Positions 33,921-45,385 of a stretch of 64,000 nucleotides of DNA are shown in pieces. The DNA comes from Candidatus Lutibacillus vidarii (GTDB lineage Bacteria; Actinomycetota; Actinomycetes; Actinomycetales; Dermatophilaceae). Numbering within the stretch: position 1 is the stretch's first letter; every line of letters begins with the position of its first letter. The stretch lies in NCBI GenBank assembly GCA_016717165.1, contig JADKGA010000002.1, positions 310,001 through 374,000 of the forward strand, given 5' to 3'. The notes beneath the pieces were generated by a model. The model saw only the letters and a program-made list of their open reading frames with translations. It was not told the origin of the DNA and did not search any database. The translations under genes were made by a program, and so were the position numbers.

Positions 33921-34447
33921 CCACCCGCGACATCGTGTTCATCTGCTTCGCCGTGCTCGCGGCCGGCTGCGCCCTGCTCGCCGTGACGACCAAGCAGGTC
34001 GTCCACGCGGCGCTGTGGCTCGTCGCGACCCTCGGCACCATCGCCGGGTGCTACTTCGTCCTCGGTGCCGAGCTGGTCGGCCTCGTCCAGCTGCTCATCT
34101 ACGTCGGGGCGGTCATCATCCTGGTGATCTTCGCGCTGATGCTCACCCGCGCCCCGATCGGCAAGCACGACGACCTCGCCACCCCCGGGTGGCAGCGCGC
34201 CATCGCCGCCGTCGTCGGTGCCTCGCTCACCGCGCTGATCGCCGCGGTCGTCCTCCCCGTCGTCACCGACGCCGCGGTCGACATACCGGCATCGACCAAC
34301 AAGGGGGTCTCCGCCGCGATCTTCGGCGTGTGGGTGTGGCCCTTCGAGCTCCTCTCGGTCCTGCTCCTCTCCGCCTTGATCGGAGCCTTCATCGTGTCCC
34401 AGGTCGTCCGCGCCGCCGGTCGTCCCACCGGGGGTGAGGGCCGATGA
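33917..34447 (+). CDS. nuoJ2: NuoJ-like subunit of the second complex I cluster
   Basis: A 176-aa membrane subunit with the conserved LIYVGAVIILVIFALML helix. It is shorter than the first NuoJ because the hydrophilic tail is reduced. ATGA overlap with nuoI2 and overlap with nuoK2 keep it in the coupled string. Confidence 0.93.
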   Translation: MTTRDIVFICFAVLAAGCALLAVTTKQVVHAALWLVATLGTIAGCYFVLGAELVGLVQLLIYVGAVIILVIFALMLTRAPIGKHDDLATPGWQRAIAAVVGASLTALIAAVVLPVVTDAAVDIPASTNKGVSAAIFGVWVWPFELLSVLLLSALIGAFIVSQVVRAAGRPTGGEGR

Positions 34448-34860
34448 TGCACCTCACCGCACCGGTCCTGCTCTCCGCGGTGCTCGCCGGCATCGGCGCG
34501 TATGGCGTCCTCGCCCGGCGCAACGCGGTCCTCGTCCTCATCGGTGTCGAGCTGCTCCTCAGCTCCGCGAACGTCCTGCTCGTCGCCATGAGCACCCAGG
34601 AACGCCCGTACGTCCTGTCCGAGACGACCAGCGTCGCCATGTATGGCGGCCAGGTCATGACGATCTTCATCATCACGCTGGCGGCGGCCGAGATCGTCGT
34701 CGCGCTGGCGATCGTCCTGGCGATGTTCCGGGTCATCGGACATATCGACGTCACCGCCGCTCCCGAGGGCGAGATCGAGCCGGCCACCGACGAACCTGTC
34801 GCCGCGGCCGCCTCCGCCGGTGATCCCGGCAGCCCGGCCCAGGGGGTGAGCGGCCCATGA
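34444..34860 (+). CDS. nuoK2: NuoK-like subunit of the second complex I cluster
   Basis: A 138-aa protein: three helices of the NuoK core with both buried glutamates (GVELLLSSAN, AAAEIVVALA), then a ~30-residue acidic Ala/Pro-rich tail not seen in the first copy. Two adjacent ATG codons (34444, 34447) could start it; the first overlaps the nuoJ2 stop. Confidence 0.93.
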   Translation: MMHLTAPVLLSAVLAGIGAYGVLARRNAVLVLIGVELLLSSANVLLVAMSTQERPYVLSETTSVAMYGGQVMTIFIITLAAAEIVVALAIVLAMFRVIGHIDVTAAPEGEIEPATDEPVAAAASAGDPGSPAQGVSGP

Positions 34861-36704
34861 CCTCCTCGACGGCCAGCACCTTCGCCCAGCTCCTCGTCGC
34901 GGTTCCCGTCCTCGCCGCCGTGGTCTCGCTCATCCTGGCCCGCTCGGCCCCGGGCGCGTCCCGGGCGGTCAGCGCGGTCACCGCCGTCCTCGGCTTCCTC
35001 GTCTCGGTCGGCCTGCTCGTCAATGTCCCCGCGGAGGGCTTCGCCGCCGCGACGACGGTCGGGCCGCTCCAGGTGGGCGAGCTCAAGGTCCCGCTCGAGC
35101 TGCTCGTCGACCGGCCGTTCGCGGTCGTCGCCCTCGCCGTGGCCTTCGTCGTCGCGTGCATCCAGCTCTACAGCGTCTGGTACATGGCGACCGACCCCCG
35201 CGGGGCGGTCTTCCAGGCCATCGTGTCGATGTTCGGCGCGGCGATGCTCCTCGTCGTCCTCTCCGGCGACCTGCTCCTCACCCTCATCGGGTGGGAGGTC
35301 ATGGGCTGGGGCTCGTACCTGCTCATCGGCCACCACACCTTCCGCCGCTCGGCCCGCCGCGCCGCGATGAAGGCCTTCCTGCTCACCCGGTTCGCCGACA
35401 TCGGCTTCGTCCTCGGCATCGTCGCCCTCGCGGCGCAGACCGGCACCACCAGGCTGGCCGTGATCTTCGAGCACTTCGGCGAGGGCGCCGCCGCACCGAC
35501 GGCCGCTCTGGTCCTCATGCTCATCGGCATCGCCGGCAAGTCCGGGCTCATCCCCTTCCACGACTGGCTCCCCGACGCCATGGAGGGCCCGACCCCGGCG
35601 TCGGCGCTCATCCACGGCGCCACCATGGTCGCGGCGGGCACCGTCGTCGTCGGACGGCTCTTCCCGCTCTACGCCGAGAGCACCGACGCCCGACTCGTTC
35701 TGGCCGTCCTCGCCGCCGCGACGACCGTCTACACCGCGGTGATGGCGTTCACCCAGAACGACGTCAAGAAGCTCCTCGCCTACTCGACGATGAGCCAGGT
35801 CGCCCTCATGCTGGGCGCCCTTGCCGCTGCCCCCGCGGAGGAGCACGGCGCCGCCGGCCTGGACCACCTCGTCTCGCACGCCGTCTTCAAGGCCCTGCTC
35901 TTCCTCGGTGCCGGCTGGCTCGCCGCGATCGGTGGCGGCACCGCCTTCGCCCTGCTCCGCGGCCGGATGAAGGGCTGGGGCGTCCTGCCCGTCTCGTTCG
36001 GGCTGGGCCTGGCCGCCCTGGCCGGCATACCACCGACCATCGGCTTCGTGAGCAAGGACGGCGTCGTCGCCGCGGCGAGGGAGGGGACCACGACGGGCGC
36101 GCACATCGTCCTCTACGCCACCTACCTCACCGTCTTCCTCACCGCCATGTACGCGACCCGCGCATACCTCGTGCTCGTCAGTGGCGACCCGGAGGAGCCG
36201 GACCATCACGACGACAGCCACACCCCACCCCCGACCGGGTCGTCGTACACCCTGGTCGCCGGGGTCATCGGCACCCTCGGTCTGCTCAGCCTGGTCGGTG
36301 GGGCCGCCTTCCTCGTCCAGGGAGCGCACATCGACCCGACCGTCGCCGCCGTCTCAGTAGGCATCGCGCTGCTCGGCGTCCTCGTCTCGTGGGCGCTCTC
36401 GCGGCGCCCCGGCGGTGACCCGGCCACCGTGCTCTCCGAGTCGTGGGCCCGCGCCACCCAGGTCAACCTCGGCACCGACCGGGTCTACGCCGGCTTCGCC
36501 GCCGGGGTCGTCGCCCTGGCCCGGGTCGTCGTCCGGCTCGACAATGCCGTGGTCGACGCTCTGCCCCGTGGCCTCGCCTCCGGTGCGACCGCGACCGGCG
36601 GAGCCGCCGACCGAGCCCATCGCGGCGTCCCGTCCACCGGTCTGCTGGCTGTGCTCTCCGGCGGACTCATCGTCCTCGTCCTGGGGGTGGCGCTGTGGCG
36701 CTGA
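34857..36704 (+). CDS. nuoL2: NuoL-like subunit of the second complex I cluster
   Basis: A 615-aa antiporter-like pump subunit. GWEVMGWGSYLLIGHH, PDAMEGPTPASALIHGATMV and KKLLAYSTMSQVALM are present, so the proton-channel Glu and Lys positions appear intact. It differs from the first NuoL across most of its length, indicating an old duplication rather than recent copying. ATGA overlap with nuoK2. Confidence 0.94.
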   Translation: MTSSTASTFAQLLVAVPVLAAVVSLILARSAPGASRAVSAVTAVLGFLVSVGLLVNVPAEGFAAATTVGPLQVGELKVPLELLVDRPFAVVALAVAFVVACIQLYSVWYMATDPRGAVFQAIVSMFGAAMLLVVLSGDLLLTLIGWEVMGWGSYLLIGHHTFRRSARRAAMKAFLLTRFADIGFVLGIVALAAQTGTTRLAVIFEHFGEGAAAPTAALVLMLIGIAGKSGLIPFHDWLPDAMEGPTPASALIHGATMVAAGTVVVGRLFPLYAESTDARLVLAVLAAATTVYTAVMAFTQNDVKKLLAYSTMSQVALMLGALAAAPAEEHGAAGLDHLVSHAVFKALLFLGAGWLAAIGGGTAFALLRGRMKGWGVLPVSFGLGLAALAGIPPTIGFVSKDGVVAAAREGTTTGAHIVLYATYLTVFLTAMYATRAYLVLVSGDPEEPDHHDDSHTPPPTGSSYTLVAGVIGTLGLLSLVGGAAFLVQGAHIDPTVAAVSVGIALLGVLVSWALSRRPGGDPATVLSESWARATQVNLGTDRVYAGFAAGVVALARVVVRLDNAVVDALPRGLASGATATGGAADRAHRGVPSTGLLAVLSGGLIVLVLGVALWR

Positions 36705-38209
36705 GCCTGCTCCTCGTGCCGCCGCTCATCGGCGGCGTCCTGCTCCTGCTCGTCCTGCGCGGTACCCCGGCCCGTCTCTGCGGCGCCGTGGCGGCGCTCG
36801 CGGCGGCGCTCAGCCTGGTCGGGGCGGTCCTCGTCAGCACCGGCCGGCCGCGCATCGACACCGCCTGGGTGCCCTCGCTGGGCCTGCGCTGGAGCTTCGC
36901 CGTCGACGGCATCGCCATCCCGCTCATCCTGCTCACCGCGGCGCTGACCCTGCTCGTCGTGCTGCACTCCCGCGGCGTCGAGCCCCCCGGTGGCACACCG
37001 GCGACCTTCTACGGCGCGATCCTGCTCACCTCCTTCGGTGCGCTGGCCACCTTCACGGTCCGCGACGCGATCGGCTTCTATATCGCCTTCGAGCTGGTCC
37101 TGGTCCCGATGTGGGTGCTCATCGGCCGCTTCGGCGACGAGCACGCCCCCGCAGCCGTGCGCACCGACGCAGCCAACCGCTTCCTGCTCTTCACCGTCAC
37201 CGGCTCGGCCTTCCTCCTCGTCGGACTGATCCTCCTGGTCACCCTCACGGGCACGTCGAACCTCGACCAGCTCGCGGCCGCCGCCGGCAGCTCGCTCAGC
37301 CACGGCCAGCAGGTGCTCCTCGCCGTCCTCCTCGTCGCCGGTATGGCGATCAAGGTGCCGCTGTGGCCGGTCCACACCTGGCTCCCACCGGCGCACTCGA
37401 CCGCCCCCACGGCCGGTTCGGTGCTGCTGGCCGCGATCCTGCTGAAGATGGGCACCTACGGCCTGGTCCGGGTCGCCATCCCGGTGGTCCCGGACGGCTT
37501 CGCGACGATCGCCCCCTATCTGGCCGTGCTGGCCGTCGTCGGCATCATCTGGGCCGGCCTGGCCTGCCTGGTCGAGCGTGACCTCAAGCGCCTGGTCGCC
37601 TACTCGTCCGTGGCGCACATGGGCTTCGTCGTCCTCGGGCTCAGCTCGGGCACCCAGACCGGCATGCAGGCCGCGCTCTTCGGCAATATCGCCCACGGCG
37701 TCGTCTCGGGCCTGCTCTTCATGGTCGTCGGCCGGCTGAAGTCCCAGTGGCACACCGCCGACCTCGAGTCCGTGCCGCGGGCGCTGCGCGAGCTCTCGCC
37801 GCGGTACGGCTTCGCCCTCGTCGTCGGCTTCGCCGCCGCACTCGGGCTGCCCGGCCTCATCGGCTTCTGGGGCGAGGTCCTCTCCGTGTACTCCGCGTGG
37901 ACCGCCGCCGCCTCCCGGCCGAGCGGGCTCTTCCAGGTCTGCGCCGTCGTCGCCGCCATCGGTATGGCGCTCGCCGCCGGGTACTCCCTGCGCGTCCTGC
38001 GCCAGGTGTGGGCCGGCGAGGCCGCGTCGACCGAGGGCTCGGCCGCCGACCCGGCGCGGGATGTCTCCGGTGTCGAGTGGGCCGTCGTCGCCGCGATGGT
38101 CGCCGCGATCGTCCTCGGTGGTCTGCTCCCGGCTCCGGTGCTCGCCACGACCGGCGACGATGTCGCCCGACTACTCACCGCTTCGTCGACGGCTGGAGGA
38201 ATGCCGTGA
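36695..38209 (+). CDS. nuoM2: NuoM-like subunit of the second complex I cluster
   Basis: A 504-aa antiporter-like subunit. GFYIAFELVLVPMWVLIGRFG carries the channel glutamate and KVPLWPVHTWLPPAHSTAPT the lysine segment. GTG 36695 lies 10 bp inside the end of nuoL2; a longer in-frame start is within nuoL2. The stop overlaps the nuoN2 start (GTGA). Confidence 0.93.
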   Translation: MALSLLLVPPLIGGVLLLLVLRGTPARLCGAVAALAAALSLVGAVLVSTGRPRIDTAWVPSLGLRWSFAVDGIAIPLILLTAALTLLVVLHSRGVEPPGGTPATFYGAILLTSFGALATFTVRDAIGFYIAFELVLVPMWVLIGRFGDEHAPAAVRTDAANRFLLFTVTGSAFLLVGLILLVTLTGTSNLDQLAAAAGSSLSHGQQVLLAVLLVAGMAIKVPLWPVHTWLPPAHSTAPTAGSVLLAAILLKMGTYGLVRVAIPVVPDGFATIAPYLAVLAVVGIIWAGLACLVERDLKRLVAYSSVAHMGFVVLGLSSGTQTGMQAALFGNIAHGVVSGLLFMVVGRLKSQWHTADLESVPRALRELSPRYGFALVVGFAAALGLPGLIGFWGEVLSVYSAWTAAASRPSGLFQVCAVVAAIGMALAAGYSLRVLRQVWAGEAASTEGSAADPARDVSGVEWAVVAAMVAAIVLGGLLPAPVLATTGDDVARLLTASSTAGGMP

Positions 38210-39735
38210 GCGTCTCCGTCGACTTCGTCGTCCTCCTCGGCGTCCTCGCGCCGCTGGTCGGGGCGCTCGTCGTCCTCGTCGCCGACGTCATCTGGCCGCG
38301 TCAGCAGCGCCTGCCGTACGTCCTGGCCTTCGTCTCCCTCCTCGTGGCGGTCTGGGCGCCATACCAGGCACTGGCCCAGGGTCGCGGCGACACGACCTCG
38401 ACGCTGTGCCTACCGAGCCAGCCCACCGCGGTCTGCCTCTACTCGGTCAGCTCGGCGTCGGCGCTGCTCCAGGTCGTCGCGATCCTCGGGGCCTTCCTCG
38501 CCCTGCTGCTGGCCTGGCCGTCCGAGGAGCACACACCGGCCGACCGGACCAGCGTCATGGTGATGCTCGTCCTGGCCGCGACCGGTGGCGCCGTGGGCGT
38601 CGCCGGTGCCCACGACATCGCCTCCTGGATCATCGCCTTGGAGATCGCGACCGTCCCGATCATCGTCCTGGTCGCCCTGCCCGGCACCAAGGCAGCCCTG
38701 TCCGGGGCGGTCCAGCTGCTCACGACCTCACTCATCTCGGTCGGTCTGCTCGCCCTCGCCGCGGCGATGTGGTTCGTCGCCACGGGGTCGCTGCTCATCT
38801 CCGCCGACACCGTGCTCCGCTCTGCGGCCTCCGGTCCGACCCGGGCCCTGCTCACCTTGTCGGTCGTCCTCTTCCTCGCCGGAATCGGCTTCAAGCTCTC
38901 CCTCGCCCCCTTCCACGCGTGGACCCCCACGGCGTATGCCGGGGCGCCGCTGCCGATCGCCACCTTCCTCTCCGGAGTCTCCAAGGTGGCCGCCTTGGCG
39001 GCGCTCATCGTCATCATCCAGGCCCTCAGCAGCCTCGGTGCGGCCGGCGTCGCCGCCGTCGCCGTGCTCTCGGTGCTGAGCATGACCTTGGGCAACCTCG
39101 TCGCGCTGCGCCAGAACGACGTCGTCCGGCTGCTCGCCTGGTCGACGATCGCCCAGGCCGGCTGGATCGCCCTGCCCCTGGTCAGCCCGTCGTCGGCAGC
39201 CACCCGCGCCGCGGTCGTCTACCTCAGCGCATATGTCGTCGCGACGGTCCTCGCCTTCTCCGTCGTCGTCGCGGTCGTCGCTCGGTACGGTCAGGTCCGC
39301 TCGGGCGCTGCCGCCCAGATACCCGGCGCCGGCATCGCCGACCTCTCCGGTGGGCTGGCCTCGGGCCGGATGATCGGGTCGTACTCGGGCCTGCTGCGTC
39401 GCTCGGCCTTCCTCGGTGGCGGGCTCGCCCTGGCCCTGACCTCGCTGGCCGGCATACCGCCGGGGCTGCTCGGGCTGGTCGCCAAGGTCGGGGCGCTGCG
39501 CCCGGTCCTTGCCGAGGGCTGGTGGGTGCTCGCCGTCCTCGTCGCGGTCAACGTCGTCCTCGGGGTCGCGGTGTACTTCCGGTGGTTCCGGGTCCTCCTC
39601 GCCGACGACCCGGCCGGCTTCACCCCGGGCCCGGAGCGGGCCCACCCGAGCGTCGCTCTGGCGGTCGCGATCGGGTCGGCGCTGCTGCTCGTGCTGTCGG
39701 TCATGCCGGCGTGGCTGACGAACCTGCTCGGCTGA
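38206..39735 (+). CDS. nuoN2: NuoN-like subunit of the second complex I cluster
   Basis: A 509-aa antiporter-like subunit ending the second cluster. Typical segments are ASWIIALEIATVPIIVLVAL, FHAWTPTAYAGAPLPIATFLSG and VRLLAWSTIAQAGW. GTG 38206 overlaps the nuoM2 stop and follows CTGGAGGA. With it the cluster reads A B C H I J K L M N: a full membrane arm plus a partial peripheral arm. Confidence 0.93.
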   Translation: MSVSVDFVVLLGVLAPLVGALVVLVADVIWPRQQRLPYVLAFVSLLVAVWAPYQALAQGRGDTTSTLCLPSQPTAVCLYSVSSASALLQVVAILGAFLALLLAWPSEEHTPADRTSVMVMLVLAATGGAVGVAGAHDIASWIIALEIATVPIIVLVALPGTKAALSGAVQLLTTSLISVGLLALAAAMWFVATGSLLISADTVLRSAASGPTRALLTLSVVLFLAGIGFKLSLAPFHAWTPTAYAGAPLPIATFLSGVSKVAALAALIVIIQALSSLGAAGVAAVAVLSVLSMTLGNLVALRQNDVVRLLAWSTIAQAGWIALPLVSPSSAATRAAVVYLSAYVVATVLAFSVVVAVVARYGQVRSGAAAQIPGAGIADLSGGLASGRMIGSYSGLLRRSAFLGGGLALALTSLAGIPPGLLGLVAKVGALRPVLAEGWWVLAVLVAVNVVLGVAVYFRWFRVLLADDPAGFTPGPERAHPSVALAVAIGSALLLVLSVMPAWLTNLLG

Positions 39736-39802
39736 TTCTGAGAGCTTTCTGCGGGTCAGCACGGTCGGGAACGAGAGCGTTCACTGTGGCGTTGGACCGG
39801 AC

Positions 39803-40693
39803 ATGCACCAGCACTTCAACGGCCTGAAGACCGCCCTGCTCCTCGGCGGGATCTTCGGCCTCCTCCTCGCCATCGGTGGCCTCATCGCGGGCAGCACCCG
39901 CAACAGCACCTTCATCTGGGTCTTCGCGTTGATCGGGATCGGCACCACGGCATACGGGTACTGGAACTCCGACAAGCTCGCGATCCGCGCCATGCAGGCC
40001 TATCCGGTCAGCGAGGCCCAGGCGCCGCAGCTCTACCGGATCGTCCGTGAGCTCTCGACCCGGGCCGGCAAGCCGATGCCCCGCCTCTATATCTCCCCGA
40101 CCCAGGCACCCAACGCCTTCGCGACCGGCCGCAACCCCGAGAACGCCGCCGTCTGCTGCACCGAGGGCATCCTCGGGCTGCTCGACGAGCGCGAGCTGCG
40201 CGGCGTCCTCGGCCACGAGCTCATGCACGTCTACAACCGCGACATCCTCACCGGCTCGGTTGCCGCCGCGGTCGCCGGTGTCATCACCTCGGTGGCGCAG
40301 ATGCTGATGTTCGCCGGCATGTTCGGCGGGGGCGGCAACTCCGACGAGAACCGCGGCAACCCGCTCGGCCTGCTGGTGCTCTCCTTCCTCGCTCCGCTCG
40401 CGGCCTCGATCATCCAGATGGCGATCTCCAGAACCCGGGAGTATGACGCGGACGAGGACGGCTCCACCCTGACCGGCGACCCGCTGGCGCTCGCGTCAGC
40501 GCTGCGCAAGCTCGAGGTCGGGGTGTCCCGGGCCCCGCTGGCCCCGCAGCAGCAGATTGTCAACGCCAGCCACCTGTTCATCGCGAACCCGTTCCGGATG
40601 CAGGACGTCTCGCGGCTGTTCTCCACCCACCCGCCGATGGCGGACCGGATCGCTCGCCTCGAGGGCATGGCCGGCGGGGGCTACCGCGCCTGA
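39803..40693 (+). CDS. htpX: M48-family membrane zinc metalloprotease (HtpX-like)
   Basis: A 296-aa protein with two N-terminal membrane helices, the HEXXH zinc motif in GHELMHVYNRD (~138-142), two further hydrophobic helices and the third zinc-ligand region SRTREYDADEDG. HtpX proteases degrade misfolded membrane proteins. An HtpX gene next to the second nuo cluster is, from memory, also seen in Streptomyces. It is separated from nuoN2 by 67 bp, with no clear ribosome-binding site at the ATG. Confidence 0.9.
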   Translation: MHQHFNGLKTALLLGGIFGLLLAIGGLIAGSTRNSTFIWVFALIGIGTTAYGYWNSDKLAIRAMQAYPVSEAQAPQLYRIVRELSTRAGKPMPRLYISPTQAPNAFATGRNPENAAVCCTEGILGLLDERELRGVLGHELMHVYNRDILTGSVAAAVAGVITSVAQMLMFAGMFGGGGNSDENRGNPLGLLVLSFLAPLAASIIQMAISRTREYDADEDGSTLTGDPLALASALRKLEVGVSRAPLAPQQQIVNASHLFIANPFRMQDVSRLFSTHPPMADRIARLEGMAGGGYRA

Positions 40694-40789
40694 GCGCCGG
40701 TCGGCTCCTCCTGGCGTCGGGCCCGACGGGTCACTCCGGCCCGACCGTCAGCGGGGGCGCCCCACGGGAGCACGGGTTAGGGTGGCGGC

Positions 40790-43330
<2,541 letters not shown>

Positions 43331-43363
43331 GCCCTGCGCGTCGGGGTGCTTGGCTCGGGACCA

Positions 43364-43870
43364 TGCCATGGTCGGCGGCTGGACCGACATACCCGGCATT
43401 TCGCTGACCAAGGCGTGCGGACGTCGCCGGGGCCGACCCCGAACCAGGCTCCTGAGGCTTCGGAACGTGCCTTGGTCGGCGGACGGGACCGGCATACCCG
43501 GCGTTTCGCTGACCAAGGCATGCGGAGGTCGCCGGGGCCGACCCCGAACCAGGCTCCTGAGGCTTCGGACGTGCCGTGGTCGGCGGCTGGACCGGCATAC
43601 CCGGCATTTCGCTGACCAAGGCGTGCGGAGGTCGCCGGGCCGACCCCGAACGGAGCTCCTGAGGCTTTCGGAACGTGCCTAGGTCGGCGGCTGGACCGGC
43701 ATACCCGGCATTTCGCTGACCAAGGCGTGCGGAGTTCGCCGGGGCCGACCCCGAACCAGGCTCCTGAGGCTTCGGACGTGCCTTGGTCGGCGGCTGGACC
43801 GACATACCCGGCATTTCGCTGACCAAGGCATGCGGAGTGCGCCGGGGGCCGACCCCGAACCGGGCTACGG
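43364..43870. repeat. 104-bp hairpin repeat array, subfamily 1 (about 4.9 units)
   Basis: Five direct units begin at 43364, 43468, 43572, 43676 and 43779 (104, 104, 104, 103 bp and a partial). Each contains a long-range hairpin, GCCTTGGTCGGCG pairing with CGCTGACCAAGGC across a 26-nt loop that includes CATACCCGGCATTTCGC, and a mini-hairpin GGGG-CCGA-CCCC. The array fills the gap between convergent pepN and yajQ. The unit is not a multiple of three and carries no consistent reading frame, so overlapping ORFs are artefacts. It has no integrase-like gene and no spacers. Confidence 0.95.
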
Positions 43871-43923
43871 AATGTGACTCTGACTGGTTCGGCTGGGACG
43901 TGACGCTTAGCTGTGGGCGTGGG

Positions 43924-44421
43924 TCAGCGGTAGTTCGTGAACTGGACCGCGAAGTCGAGGTCGGCGTCGCGGAGCAGCCGCTGGACCGCCTGCAGGTCGT
44001 CCCGGGACTTGCTGGTGACGCGGAGCTCGTCGCCCATGATCTGGGTCTTGACCGTTTTCGGGCCCTCGTCGCGGATGAGCTTGGCGACCTTCTTGGCGTT
44101 GTCCTGGCTGATGCCCTGCTGGAGCGAAGCGTCGAGGCGGTACTCCTTGCCCGAGGCCCGCGGCGTGCCGTCGTTGGACAGGCTGAGCGCCTTGAGCGAG
44201 ACATTGCGCTTCACCAGCTTGGTCTGGAAGACGTCGAGCACGGCCCGGCAGCGGTCCTCGCTGTTGGCCTTCATGACGATGTCGTCGCCGGAGAACTCCA
44301 GCGACGCGCCGACGCCCTTGAAGTCGTAGCGCTGGGCGATCTCCTTCTGCGCCTGGGTGAGGGCGTTGGCGACCTCCTGGCGGTCGACCTTGCTGACGAC
44401 GTCGAACGAGCTGTCGGCCAC
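43924..44421 (-). CDS. yajQ: YajQ-family nucleotide/cyclic-di-GMP-binding protein
   Basis: A 165-aa protein of the DUF520/YajQ family. The start MADSSFDVVSKVDRQEV, the central AQRYDFKGV and the C-terminal QIMGDELRVTSKSRDDLQ are family hallmarks. Some members bind cyclic di-GMP or act as transcription co-regulators; the role in actinobacteria is unknown. The gene is alone and flanked on both sides by repeat DNA. Its upstream region begins with the 23-bp tandem array. Confidence 0.93.
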   Translation of the reverse strand: MADSSFDVVSKVDRQEVANALTQAQKEIAQRYDFKGVGASLEFSGDDIVMKANSEDRCRAVLDVFQTKLVKRNVSLKALSLSNDGTPRASGKEYRLDASLQQGISQDNAKKVAKLIRDEGPKTVKTQIMGDELRVTSKSRDDLQAVQRLLRDADLDFAVQFTNYR

Positions 44422-44466
44422 GGCATGTTCCCTTCTGTGGCTCCGCGGGGCTTCGGTGCCCGCATT

Positions 44467-44590
44467 CCCGGGATGCTGGAGCAGTCCCTCCCGGGATGGT
44501 AGAGCAGTCCTTCCCGGGGCGGCGGTGCAGGTCTGCCCGGGATGGCGGTGCGGGACTGCCCGGGTTGGCGGTGCGGGACTACCCGGGACC
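44467..44590. repeat. 23-bp tandem array upstream of yajQ
   Basis: Five exact-length units start with CCCGGG at 44467, 44490, 44513, 44536 and 44559, with a partial sixth. The rest of each unit drifts from ATGCTGGAGCAGTCCCT to ATGGCGGTGCGGGACTG. It starts 46 bp upstream of the yajQ start, so it overlaps the likely promoter zone. CCCGGG is itself palindromic. Confidence 0.92.
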
Positions 44591-44643
44591 GGATTCCTTC
44601 AATCCGGGGACCCAGTGTAGGTCCCTATGCCGTGCTTCAACCG

Positions 44644-44727
44644 GCGACGCAACAGCCCTCTGCTCCGGCCTGCGACGCAACAGCCCTCTGCTCCAGCCTG
44701 CGAAGCAACAGCCCTCTGCTCCGAGAT
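44644..44727. repeat. 28-bp tandem array (three units)
   Basis: Units at 44644, 44672 and 44700 share GCGACGCAACAGCCCTCTGC and differ at their ends. There is no unique sequence between units, so this is a plain tandem repeat and not CRISPR-like. Confidence 0.9.
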
Positions 44728-44739
44728 AGGGAGCAGAGG
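44713..44739. repeat. Hairpin at the end of the 28-bp array
   Basis: CCTCTGCTCC pairs perfectly with GGAGCAGAGG over a 7-nt loop. Further partial copies of GAGCAGAGGC(T/C)CATTGCTCC follow. It may be a terminator or simply part of the repeat cluster. Confidence 0.7.
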
Positions 44740-44839
44740 CTCATTGCTCCCAGTCGTGGAGCAGAGGCCCATTGCTCCGAGATCTGGCGCCGCGGGCCTG
44801 ATCGACCATGATGGACCGGCCGCTGTAGCCAACCGGTGG

Positions 44840-45020
44840 TCGATGCTCCGACGCATGCGTTGGTCGTCGACTGGCCCGGAATACCGGACATTTCGCGTAC
44901 CAACGCATGCCGGGCCGCCGGGGGCTGACCCCAGACCAGGTTGCCGAAGCTCTGGAGCATGCGGTGGTCGTCGACTGGCCCGGGATACCGGACATTTCGC
45001 GTACCAACGCATGCCGGGCG
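44840..45020. repeat. 104-bp hairpin repeat, subfamily 2 (two units)
   Basis: Two units 104 bp apart are homologous to the array at 43,364. They share the ATACC(C)GGNCATTTCGC loop, a GGGG-CTGA-CCCC mini-hairpin and the GACCAGG...GAAGC tail. The main stem is different: GCATGCGTTGGT (44853-44864) with ACCAACGCATGC (44899-44910) in the first unit. In the second the left arm (44957-44968) has one changed base while the right arm (45003-45014) is the same. Confidence 0.9.
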
Positions 45021-45214
45021 TCCGGGTAGGGGCTTACTGCGCCGGGTGGTGGGGCAGTGGCTCACTGCTTCGAGATGTGGAGCACGGCATAGGGGGCCTG
45101 AGCGCCTTCTCGGTTGGCGATGGTCGAGGGACCAACACGGGCGCAGGCTGCAGGGGTGGGGCAGGCACCTCGGATGTGGCGGCCTGGGCCCGGACGGCTT
45201 CTCGGGCGGGGCGG

Positions 45215-45385
45215 ACCGCACTGCCCCGGATTTGCCGCCCGGCCCGCTTCGCCGCCCCGCACGGCTTCGCGGCCCCGCATCGCTTCGCTTCCCGGCCCGC
45301 TTAGCCGCCCCGCATTGCGCCCCGCTGCGCTGTTCGGTTTCGCCGCCCGGGACGGCTTCTCCGCCCGGCACGCATCGCCGCCCGG
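45215..45385. repeat. Low-complexity GC segment of CGCTTCGC/CCGCCC words
   Basis: Irregular repetition of CCCCGCAYSGCTTCGC-like words about 15-18 bp long. It looks like degenerate tandem repeat and shows no reading frame with protein-like composition. Confidence 0.6.

Noticed and set aside
20135..39797. Shared CACTGTGGCGTTGG upstream of both rarD and htpX
   Set aside because: The two copies lie in opposite orientation relative to their genes and no further similarity surrounds them; probably chance.
44644..44727. Possible CRISPR array (28-bp repeats)
   Set aside because: Units abut directly with no spacers and there are no cas genes; it is a simple tandem repeat.
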